6,531 nt of DNA from DASVXQ01 sp046727955. Lineage in GTDB: Bacteria > Actinomycetota > CALGFH01. Positions 1 to 5,944 of the stretch are shown here, in pieces. A program made the position numbers and the translations under genes. The DNA lies in NCBI GenBank assembly GCA_046727955.1, contig JBKPDO010000143.1:1-6531 (forward strand), written 5' to 3'. The notes below the pieces were generated by a model. It saw nothing but the letters and a program-made list of their open reading frames with translations, ran no database searches and was not told the DNA's origin. Each line of letters begins with the position of its first letter. The stretch's first letter is position 1.

Positions 1-839
1 CGCCGGCTGGTCACCCGCAAATGGACCCAACCTTTCCGTCGAGGCGGCCGCCCGGTGCTCGCAGACCAGGTGGTGGCGCTGATCCTGCGGCTGGCCCGGG
101 AGAATCCTCGCTGGGGCTACCGGCGCATCCAGGGCGAACTGAACAAGCTCGGCGTGTTGGTGTCGACGACCACCATCCGCACGGTGCTGCTGGGCAACGG
201 GCTTGGGCCCGCGCCCCGACAGGCGTCGGTCAGCTGGCGAGCGTTTCTGCGGGCGCAGGCCTCGGGCATCGTGGCCACCGACTTCTTCACCGTTGAGATC
301 GTGCGCCTGACGACGCTGTATGTCCTGTTCATCATCGAGCTTGGGACGCGGCGGGTTCGCCTGGTCGGGGTCACCGACCACCCGAGTGGTCGTGGGTGGT
401 CCAGCGGGCACGGGAGCTCTCGATGGAACGGGAGCAGGAACCAGCGGAGGGCGCGACCACGCCGCGGTTCCTGATCCGCGACCGGGACAGCAAGTTCACC
501 CGCGCCTTCGACGACGTGTTCGCCGCCGACGGCACCAAGACCATCACGACGCCGATCGAGGCGCCGAAGGCGAATGCATTCGCCGAGCGGTGGGTGCGGA
601 CGGTACGAGAGGAGTGTCTGGATTGGATGCTGATCTGGGGTCGACGCCATCTTGAGCGCGTGCTCGGCGAGTACGTGCGGCACTACAACGACCAACGGCC
701 GCACCGAAGCCTTGCGCTTCGCCCGCCGAGGGGAATCGCCCCCGGATCCGTGCCATCCGCTCTTGCGGTCACTGATCGCGTTCGGCGGCGGGATCGTCTC
801 GGGGGTTTGGTGCACGAGTACTACGACGCTGCGGCATGA
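1..839 (+). pseudogene. IS481/IS3-type DDE transposase, 5'-truncated by window edge and frameshifted
   Basis: This is an integrase-core (rve) transposase, which would cut and join insertion-sequence ends through a DDE active site. It is open from base 1 in frame 1, with the upstream end outside the window. A helix-turn-helix-like stretch typical of the family (ENPRWGYRRIQGEL) precedes the catalytic core. The first Asp lies in VATDFF (280-282), the second in LIRDRDSKF (480-482) and the Glu in NAFAERW (585-587). There are 34 residues between the second Asp and the Glu, the expected spacing. The C-terminal HYNDQRPHRSL motif is also typical. Frame 1 holds up to HPSG (about 390), after which the family sequence continues in frame 3 (WVVQRARELS, from 393) to TGA at 837-839. 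One missing base around 391-392 explains this exactly. All catalytic residues survive, so the gene is either recently inactivated or carries a sequencing error. The neighbouring gene is convergent. Confidence 0.9.
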
Positions 840-939
840 CGGCCGGGTTTCTGAACCCTACGCGCTAGAGCCGGCTAGGAGTCGGCCACGGGTTGATGCC
901 ACCGAAAGGGCCTGTGAGCAGCATGTTTATGGAACTCGT

Positions 940-991
940 CCTCTACCGATCAGGTGATCGGACTCCCGAGTGGTAGACCGATCGGTAGAGG
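940..991. repeat. 12-bp perfect inverted repeat between convergent genes
   Basis: CCTCTACCGATC (940-951) is the exact reverse complement of GATCGGTAGAGG (980-991), with a 28-base spacer. A smaller inverted repeat, CCGATCAGGTGATCGG, overlaps the left arm. The element lies 101 bases after the transposase stop and about 75 bases beyond the stop of the minus-strand operon, so it could form a bidirectional terminator hairpin. No T-tract follows on either strand, so it is not a canonical intrinsic terminator. An operator or an insertion-sequence end are alternatives. Confidence 0.6.
974..989. promoter_or_regulatory. possible TetR-family-like operator palindrome
   Basis: TAGACCGATCGGTAGA contains the 10-bp perfect palindrome ACCGATCGGT (977-986). 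The outer half-site TAGACC is matched on the right by GGTAGA rather than GGTCTA. Palindromes built on ACC-GATC-GGT resemble sites bound by TetR-family repressors. No regulator gene is visible in the window and the site is not in front of a gene start, so it could be a remnant of a promoter region or simply part of the larger hairpin. Confidence 0.2.
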
Positions 992-1065
992 GGTTGGCAA
1001 AGGGAGCGGTGCCTGCCCTCCGGTGCAGCCCGGCGTCGTGCCACCGAAACGACTTCCTCGCCAGG

Positions 1066-2619
1066 CTAATCACGTCTGAAGAGGTTGGTCAGGCCAGCCA
1101 CCACCGCGGTGGTCAGCATCCAGCCGGCGCCAATCAGCAACCATGACCACCACAGCGCCACACCCTTGGGTAGCCAGGCGTCGCGCTGGCCGAGGTTCAC
1201 GATCGGCAGCAGCAGGTCCAGCGTATACATCCACCGATTAAAGGGGGGGAGCGGGTACTTGGCAGGGTCCATGTCAGCCCGATGGAACGCCCATGTGCCG
1301 CCGACCAGGAGCAGCGCCAGCAGCCACAGGCCGGCGAGCCAGGTCCAGTAGCCATAACCGACCGTCAGGAACAGTAGCCAGTTCCACAGTTTGCCCAGCC
1401 GGCCAAGCGCTCGGCGGTGATCCTTCTGTTTGGCGATGGCGACCTGCCGGGCCCACTTATCACGTCCCGTGCGACGGTAGACCGCCGCGAGCTGCTCGTA
1501 TGGCTGCGGCTCGTAGCGGCTGCGATCGCGCGCCAGCGAGCGCAGACGCTCCCGGACACGTTTCTGATCGTCCTTGAGGAAGGAGTCGTAGACAAAGCCG
1601 TGGAGGCGCAGTGCCCGCCAGGTGCCAGGGTCGTCACTGAGCACTCCAACTTGGGCGTTAGTGAGGTCCACCTCGGTGATGGTGGCGCCAGCGAGACCGA
1701 GTTGCCCCTCGATCTGGACACTGGGCAGCCGCACCTCCCCTTCGGCGATGAACCCCTCGCTGCAAAACATGCTTGCCTCGACCTTGAGCCGGTCGGCCAT
1801 GAGCGCCACGCCGTTCGGGTTGCAGAGCCTGGCGCCGGCGGGATCGAGTTGCCCGCCGATGTGGGCACCCGGCAGCCGCACCTCCCCTTCGGCAGTGAAG
1901 CCATCCGCGCAGTGCAGATCCGTGGCAACGGTTAGCCCGTCGGCCATGAGCGCCTCGCCGTTCGGGTTGTGGAGCGTCGCACCGGAGCAGTCCAGTTGCC
2001 CATGAACACGTGAACCCGCCAGCCGCACCTCCCCCTGGGCAACAAACTCATCCCGGAAGGAGATTCCGCCCTCGGTCTTGAGTTGGTCACCGCTGAGCGC
2101 CCGGTCATTCGGGTTGTGGAGCGTCGCACCGGAGCAGTCCAGCTGCCCACCGATGTCGGCGCCGTCCAGCCGTACTCCCGAGGAAGCGGTAAACCCCCGG
2201 CTGAGCTCGAGATTGCCGCGAGTCTCGAGGCGGTCAGCGGCAAGGCTGGGTAGGTGACAGCCCCGCAGGCGCAACGAGGCTGCGCGTGCCTCGCGCAGGA
2301 TGGCAGGCTGCTCCAGCCAACAGTCCCAAAGCAGCAGCGGACAGACCAGCGTGGCTGCTTCCAGGTCGAGGCTACCGATGACCCGCGCCCCACGTAGCTT
2401 GACCGCTCGGGCACCTGGCGTCCCTCCAAGCTGATGCCCCTTGGTGAGCAGCTCGACGAGCAGTTCGGCGCGCACAGTACGGGCGGCGCTCCAGTTTTCC
2501 CCCTGTGCGGGGTCGATAAGATCGGGGTCGCGGATCTCTAGATCCACCAACTTGCCCGCTCGGGCCTCCCGGCGGAGTTCCCGCTCAGGCTCTGGCAGGC
2601 TGCCCTCGGCGAGCGTCAC
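1066..2619 (-). CDS. Tandem-repeat (pentapeptide-like) protein with C-terminal membrane domain, 517 aa
   Basis: The function is not known. Streptomyces and relatives have similar proteins, often labelled 'membrane-associated oxidoreductase' or pentapeptide-repeat-like. I see no nucleotide-binding or oxidoreductase motif here. Residues 1-60 are charged. Residues 149-295 form three exact-length 49-aa repeats (VRLxGxxxxGQLDxxGAxLxNPN...), with a degenerate unit before and a partial one after, probably a beta-solenoid. An alpha-helical linker follows, including YEQLAAVYRRTGRDKWAR (374-391). The C-terminus is hydrophobic: about 413-444 and 487-511 are likely membrane segments, flanking an amphipathic stretch (YTLDLLLPIVNLG). 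Residues 419-423 read TVGYG. The start is GTG at 2619, whose GTGA overlaps the upstream stop at 2618-2616; a GGAG site (2628-2631) sits 8 bases upstream. It is the last gene of the operon and ends with TAG. The repeats would face the cytoplasm if the N-terminus stays inside. Confidence 0.85.
   Translation of the reverse strand: MTLAEGSLPEPERELRREARAGKLVDLEIRDPDLIDPAQGENWSAARTVRAELLVELLTKGHQLGGTPGARAVKLRGARVIGSLDLEAATLVCPLLLWDCWLEQPAILREARAASLRLRGCHLPSLAADRLETRGNLELSRGFTASSGVRLDGADIGGQLDCSGATLHNPNDRALSGDQLKTEGGISFRDEFVAQGEVRLAGSRVHGQLDCSGATLHNPNGEALMADGLTVATDLHCADGFTAEGEVRLPGAHIGGQLDPAGARLCNPNGVALMADRLKVEASMFCSEGFIAEGEVRLPSVQIEGQLGLAGATITEVDLTNAQVGVLSDDPGTWRALRLHGFVYDSFLKDDQKRVRERLRSLARDRSRYEPQPYEQLAAVYRRTGRDKWARQVAIAKQKDHRRALGRLGKLWNWLLFLTVGYGYWTWLAGLWLLALLLVGGTWAFHRADMDPAKYPLPPFNRWMYTLDLLLPIVNLGQRDAWLPKGVALWWSWLLIGAGWMLTTAVVAGLTNLFRRD
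1735..2175 (-). repeat. Three tandem 147-bp coding repeats (49 aa each)
   Basis: The units run 2175-2029, 2028-1882 and 1881-1735, all exactly 147 bp and in frame. Each starts with VRL, carries GQLD and NPN near its middle, and ends with an acidic/Gly stretch (QGE or EGE). A 35-base block is identical at 1961-1995 and 2108-2142, exactly one period apart. This suggests fairly recent duplication or gene conversion. A partial fourth unit (VRLPSVQIEGQL) follows from 1734. Confidence 0.9.
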
Positions 2620-3233
2620 AGGTCCCGCTCCAGTCCACGCTCGGGGCGCTCGCGCTTGCGACGGCGTCGATCGTCTTCACGAGTCCGCGTGGGGGTCGTG
2701 GGTTCGGCGTCAGACGTCGATTCGGACTCTGGGGTGGCCTCGGCCTTAGAGGTGGCCTCGGCCTCGGGCGTGCGTTCAGCCTCAGACGTCTGTTCAGCTT
2801 CGTAGGTTGGGCGCTCGCGCCTGCGGCGGCGTTGTTCATCTTCGGGAGTCTGCGTGGGAGTCGTGGGTTCGGCTTCAGGCGTTGGTTCGGCCTCGTACGT
2901 CCGGCCCTCACGCCATGCCAGCCATTGCTGTTCCCTCTTGCGATCCAGCCAGCTCCAGCGTTGGCCTGCCTGCTGCGAGGCCTCCGCCGGCTCCGGGAGA
3001 ACTTCGTCGGGTCGCTCTGGCTCCTTCGCCCGCTGAGGCTGCCACTGCTGCTGCCGCACGAAGTCCTGAATATTGAAATCAGGGCTGCGTCGCTTGGCGG
3101 CTGGCGAGTCGACCCCAGTCGGCAAGCCGGTCTGCCGAAGGGCTGGGCCGATCGGTGGGACAGAGCCAGCAAGCTCAAGCTCGAGCCGACGCTTGCGCCG
3201 CCGGCGCCGCGCTTCGCGCTCCTTACGTCTCAC
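2616..3233 (-). CDS. Highly charged, probably disordered repeat protein, 205 aa
   Basis: I do not recognise a family. The first 16 residues are almost all basic (MRRKEREARRRRRKRR). A possible short ordered part follows, with NIQDFVRQQQW (54-64) and a Trp-rich segment (WSWLDRKREQQWLAW, 93-107). From residue 112 the protein is low-complexity. Two modules each begin TYEAE and end in an Arg-rich block (RRRRRERP, RRRRKRERP), and the second contains six-residue repeats of the EAExTx type. The alternating acidic and basic blocks suggest a flexible linker or scaffold that binds nucleic acid or a charged partner. There is no signal peptide or membrane segment. I chose the GTG at 3233 because its GTGA overlaps the upstream stop (3232-3230) and a GGGAG site (3239-3243) lies 5 bases upstream. 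A longer in-frame start near 3422 would overlap the upstream gene by about 190 bases. Its own stop overlaps the next start by 4 bases. Confidence 0.75.
   Translation of the reverse strand: MRRKEREARRRRRKRRLELELAGSVPPIGPALRQTGLPTGVDSPAAKRRSPDFNIQDFVRQQQWQPQRAKEPERPDEVLPEPAEASQQAGQRWSWLDRKREQQWLAWREGRTYEAEPTPEAEPTTPTQTPEDEQRRRRRERPTYEAEQTSEAERTPEAEATSKAEATPESESTSDAEPTTPTRTREDDRRRRKRERPERGLERDL
2643..2900 (-). repeat. Duplicated low-complexity module with 18-bp EAExTx repeats
   Basis: In the 205-aa protein, residues 112-142 and 143-197 are two versions of one module. Both end in AEPTTPT-x-T, an acidic pair, an Arg run and RERP. At DNA level the 10-mer GCGCTCGCGC on the + strand recurs at 2646 and 2811, 165 bp (55 codons) apart. 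The second module is expanded by six-codon units (EAEQTS, EAERTP, EAEATS, KAEATP and related). Such repeats change length readily by slippage. Confidence 0.75.
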
Positions 3234-3862
3234 GACGGCTCCCAGCCCGGTGCGGCGTCGAGGAAGGCAACGCCAGCGATCAACAAGGTGGGAAGCGCCA
3301 CGAGCACGTGATCGAGCACCGCATCCGCGTCGGTCCCGAAGCTGCCGGACAGCGTGTCGGCAACCTCTCCGAGCGTTCGGCCGTCCGACGCTGCCCAGAC
3401 CGAGTAGAGCAGAGCATCGCATTCCAGCAGCTCGTGCGGCTGGCCATGAGTGGGATGGGCCACGATCAGGAAGAGCTCGGGATGCTCGTGGTTGTTGCCC
3501 ATGCCGAGCCCGGCAGTCTGCAGCCGCAGGTGCCGCAGCGTCTCCCGGTCCGCGCGGGGACTGTCGCCCAGAACAACGAGCAATCCTTGCTCGACCATGT
3601 CCTCGAGCAGGCCGGCGGGATCGTCGGCACCCGCGTCCCGGGCGATCTCGAGCAGGTCAGCGACCAGCTTGGGGGAGAGCGCTGAGACGAAGAGCTCCAG
3701 CTCGCTGGGCTTCGCGACAAGGAAAGAGCCTCCCTGACGGATGAGCACACCGGAAAGGGCGTCGCCGTGAGGGTCGACCCAGCGTCCGAGTGGCACACCG
3801 ACGGCCACGCACCAGAGCGTGGGGTCGAGTTTCCGCCGTTCGGCTTGAGATGGCTGTCGCAC
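3230..3862 (-). CDS. Hypothetical two-module protein (possible winged-helix/PqqD-like halves), 210 aa
   Basis: There is no firm family match. It is soluble, with no signal peptide or membrane span. After a short N-terminal part (LWCVAVGVPLGRWVD, 17-31) two stretches share the same layout: helices followed by a hydrophobic hairpin. These are residues 54-98, ending MVEQGLLVVL, and 145-202, ending LVALPTLLIAGVAFLD. The second, with LLYSVWAASDGRTLGEVADTL, resembles the DG-x-[ST]-LxEVA pattern of PqqD-like or winged-helix binding domains. That reading is an inference from shape. The middle contains a small His/Asn/Gly-rich patch (GMGNNHEHPE). The start is GTG at 3862, one base after the ATPase stop (3866-3864); AAGG (3878-3875) lies 12 bases upstream within the ATPase tail, so translation is probably coupled. 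The stop overlaps the next start in GTGA. It may be an adaptor for the coupling ATPase, judged only from position. Confidence 0.7.
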   Translation of the reverse strand: MRQPSQAERRKLDPTLWCVAVGVPLGRWVDPHGDALSGVLIRQGGSFLVAKPSELELFVSALSPKLVADLLEIARDAGADDPAGLLEDMVEQGLLVVLGDSPRADRETLRHLRLQTAGLGMGNNHEHPELFLIVAHPTHGQPHELLECDALLYSVWAASDGRTLGEVADTLSGSFGTDADAVLDHVLVALPTLLIAGVAFLDAAPGWEPS

Positions 3863-3863
3863 G

Positions 3864-5701
3864 CTAGATCACTACCTTGCGACGCTGGCGATCCCCTCCG
3901 CGCAGACCGCTGTCTGCACTGACCACCTCTCGCCATGGGGAGCTGTTGAACCACGGGGTGCACCGCACCCAGCTCCAAGGCTTCCCGGTCCGCAGCACGA
4001 GCACCATGCCTGGCTTCCCCTGGGCGATTACGCTGGGCGGCAATTGCGGCTCTCGCTGTCTGCTGTACGTCCGCTCTCGGGCGTGCGACTCGTTCCGCCA
4101 GGCAACGAATGCCACTTTCCTGCTCCCCCTGCCTAGCGTTGTCGACACGCTTTCGGTGACCACCGGTACCTCGTGATCGCCGACCAGCTCGCTGATAGAG
4201 CGGAGCGTCTGCAGGTCGCCGAGCCCGCGGAAGATCAGCTTGGTGCCAAACAGCGACAAGAACCCATCCGCCTGGTTTCCCCATCGCTCACGCGCTTGCG
4301 ACAGATCCTGCAGGCACGCCACCACGATAGGCCCTGACCACCTCCCTCGCTGACGATCGCTGGCAACTCGGGGATGGGAGCGATGTTGGCGACCTCGTCG
4401 AGCATCCACAGCATCGGTGGGGCCAGTGCGTTCCCGTGCCAGCTCTGCCGGGCCGCCACTGCGAAGGTGGCGGCCTGGATCTCCGCGAGCAACGCCACCA
4501 CCAACGGGGCCGCCAGCCTCTGGTGTTGGCTGGACGCCGTGACGTAAACCGTGTCGCGACTCGACACGAACTCCTGCGGAGAGAAGTTCGGAGCGTCGGT
4601 CACCGCAAGCGCCGCCTCGGACCGGTACACAGCCAATGCGCTCGATGCGGTCGAGAAGATCCCCGCCTGCTCGGTCTCGCCGGTGCGGTCGATGCCCTCC
4701 AGCGTGTCGACCGCGAGCACCGCGTCGTGGCGTTCGAGGATCTCCATGGCCTCGGCGTGGTCGTGCCTGGAGGTCCATGCCAGCACCTGCCGCATCCCCT
4801 TGCCGTCGAGGGCAGCGACGTGCATGAGTCCCGAAAGCAGCGCGGCGGCCCGCTCTGCCCAGTGCCCGGAGTCTTTCATGCCTCCTGCCGGGCGGGCAGT
4901 AGTGACGATGTCGTGTGAGAGCTTGACGGCGACGTCCCAGGCCTTGCACCCGAGCACCGGCGACCAGCACAGCCGCCGCGCTCCCGGCGGCGGGACCAAC
5001 AATCCCGACGGGTCGAAGAGCCAGCAGGTGCCGACCTGGCCTCGGGTGGCGGCTGTGTGCTGGAGCACGTCCAGCTTGGTCGAGGTCGATACGACCGGTC
5101 CGCTGGCGGCCAGAGTCGTGGGGATCACGACCGCAGTCGTCTTTCCCTGCCGTGGGGGACCGAGCACGAGGACGGCGTGCTCGGGATCGGCCATCACCCA
5201 GTTCCCATGGTCGGTTCCCAGGTAGACGTGCCCTCGCTGGCTGAGCGCGTGATGCCGGAGGATGGCGCCGAGCCTGACATCTGAGGGAGCCCCAGCGGTC
5301 CAGACGCGGTGTCTGCGGGTATGCCGGAACTCAGCCCACAGATCGCTGGCGACGTTACGAAGCTGATACCGAACGATCGTCGGAAGCCTGACTTCCGGGG
5401 GAGGCTTGGCAGTCCACCGGCGCCGCCTGCGGGCCGCACGGAACTCGTCCCAGGAGTCGCCCGTGACACGACGAGCCAGCGAACTGCTAGCGACCACCAC
5501 CAGCACCGACACGACCGCCATCAGCAGCAGGAGTGCGGAGTGCGTCAGCAGTCCGAGCAACAGGAGCCCGACCAGCAGGGCGAACAGCACATGGATGACG
5601 CGGATACCAGGCGTGGATGCACTGACCAGCTTCTGCGCAGGCCGCACCCACGCCAGCACAACAATAGCGACAAGGAGCGCGAACGATAGTGGCAGTACCA
5701 A
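3864..5701 (-). pseudogene. VirD4/TraG-type type IV secretion coupling ATPase, frameshifted
   Basis: This would be the coupling ATPase that recruits substrate to a type IV secretion or conjugation channel at the inner membrane. The frame beginning 5701 has three N-terminal membrane segments (about 3-18, 33-52, 54-71), a basic linker, Walker A GPPRQGKTT (181-189) and Walker B MLWMLDE (430-436). Its SEGGGQGLS motif (451-459) then abruptly loses family similarity and ends at 4235. From 4325 a second frame carries the expected continuation: VVACLQDLSQARERWG, then GTKLIF, then PSVIAQGKPGMVLVL and a tail ending PWREV, to TAG at 3866-3864. A single missing base at about 4326-4327 joins them into a 612-residue protein. 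In this frame only a TTG (5701) is available as start, because a stop lies at 5722-5720. Two ATGs (5715, 5744) are each one base out of frame across a G9 tract. Family identity is certain; loss of function depends on whether the frameshift is real. Confidence 0.9.
5231..5458 (-). repeat. 38-aa tandem duplication in the coupling ATPase linker
   Basis: In the ATPase, residues 82-119 and 120-157 align without gaps at a 38-residue (114-bp) offset. Shared landmarks are W84/W122, EFR (86-88 and 124-126), WTA (96-98 and 134-136) and VRL (104-106 and 142-144). The DNA is also recognisably similar, for example GGAACTC in both copies. The duplication lies between the last membrane segment and the ATPase core. 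Confidence 0.75.
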
Positions 5702-5704
5702 TAG

Positions 5705-5713
5705 CCCCCCCCC
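5705..5713 (-). repeat. G9 homopolymer at the start of the coupling ATPase
   Basis: Nine consecutive G residues on the minus strand (C on +) immediately follow the AT of an ATG (5715-5713). With ten Gs this ATG would be in frame and read MGGGLLVLP. With eight Gs the ATG at 5744 would be in frame instead. With nine, neither is. The tract is a hotspot both for sequencing error and for replication slippage. Confidence 0.85.
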
Positions 5714-5750
5714 ATGACCTCAACGTCCCGTCCGTCCGCACCATCCGCTC

Positions 5751-5756
5751 TCTATA
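5751..5756 (-). promoter_or_regulatory. Possible -10 element (TATAGA) for the minus-strand operon
   Basis: On the minus strand TATAGA ends six bases before an ATG at 5744-5742. Transcription starting 7 bases after the hexamer would begin at that A, giving a leaderless message, which is common in Actinobacteria. A second copy, TATAGC, lies 8 bases upstream. No good -35 hexamer is visible. The ATG at 5744 is out of frame with the ATPase across the G9 tract, which leaves the true start unresolved. Confidence 0.35.
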
Positions 5757-5797
5757 AAGCTATAAAGATCGCGCATATCCCCGAAGTTATCAAGAAG

Positions 5798-5815
5798 CGA
5801 AGAGTGCCCGAAGAG
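5798..5815. promoter_or_regulatory. Possible operator: direct repeats of CGAAGAG 11 bp apart
   Basis: CGAAGAG occurs at 5798-5804 and 5809-5815, one helical turn apart, with a partial copy (CGAAG) at 5782. The second copy runs into the GAGCGGAT arm of an 8-bp inverted repeat. Position in a divergent promoter region fits a regulator or response-regulator site, but no regulator gene is present in the window. Confidence 0.25.
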
Positions 5816-5897
5816 CGGATAGATCAGCATTGCGGTTGGCCAAAGTAGGCGCCGCCACGCGTTGTTCCTCGGCGATCCGCCCGCCGCTGTGACAGGG

Positions 5898-5903
5898 TAG
5901 GAT
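5898..5903 (+). promoter_or_regulatory. Possible -10 element (TAGGAT) for the propeller gene
   Basis: TAGGAT fits the TAnnnT -10 pattern common in actinobacterial promoters. It would place the transcript start near 5910, about 35 bases ahead of the ATG at 5945. No clear -35 box is seen. Confidence 0.3.
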
Positions 5904-5944
5904 GACCAAGCTGATCGGTTTGCCTGGGCAAGGGTGGACGGGAG

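Larger units (their letters stand above)
5716..5944. other. Divergent intergenic regulatory region
   Basis: This 229-base gap separates the minus-strand ATPase operon from the plus-strand propeller gene and should hold both promoters. It is more AT-rich than its surroundings, especially 5751-5795. It includes a tandem 8-mer (CTATAAAG at 5752-5759 and 5760-5767), an 8-bp inverted repeat (ATCCGCTC 5743-5750 and GAGCGGAT 5813-5820), a TTGGCCAA palindrome (5836-5843) and a short inverted repeat at 5920-5931. I see no convincing gene in it. Confidence 0.6.

Noticed and set aside
385..400. Programmed -1 frameshifting as in IS3-family OrfA/OrfB
   Set aside because: The shift lies between the first and second catalytic aspartates rather than at an OrfA/OrfB junction, and there is no slippery heptamer.
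117..815. A 232-aa minus-strand frame opposite the transposase
   Set aside because: It is an antisense shadow in GC-rich DNA. The plus strand carries clear catalytic motifs.
940..1000. A canonical rho-independent terminator
   Set aside because: The stem is good, but the loop is long (28 bases) and no T-run follows on either strand.
2616..3422. A longer 268-aa version of the charged protein starting at 3422
   Set aside because: The extra N-terminal 63 residues overlie the 210-aa gene in another frame and are low-complexity arginine-rich. The GTG at 3233 has a GTGA overlap and a well-placed GGGAG.
388..4330. A shared TCGTGG context at both frameshifts as a sign of a systematic motif-linked base-calling error
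   Set aside because: TCGTGG also occurs in intact coding sequence, for example near 269 in the transposase and near 6205 in the propeller gene, without a shift.
4320..4340. Programmed frameshifting in the coupling ATPase
   Set aside because: No slippery heptamer is visible at the site, and VirD4-type ATPases are not known to need recoding.
3864..4970. A separate 368-aa minus-strand gene beginning near 4970
   Set aside because: Its first part is an arginine/glycine-rich shadow of the ATPase frame. Only the portion below about 4325 is real coding sequence, and it is the displaced C-terminus of the ATPase.
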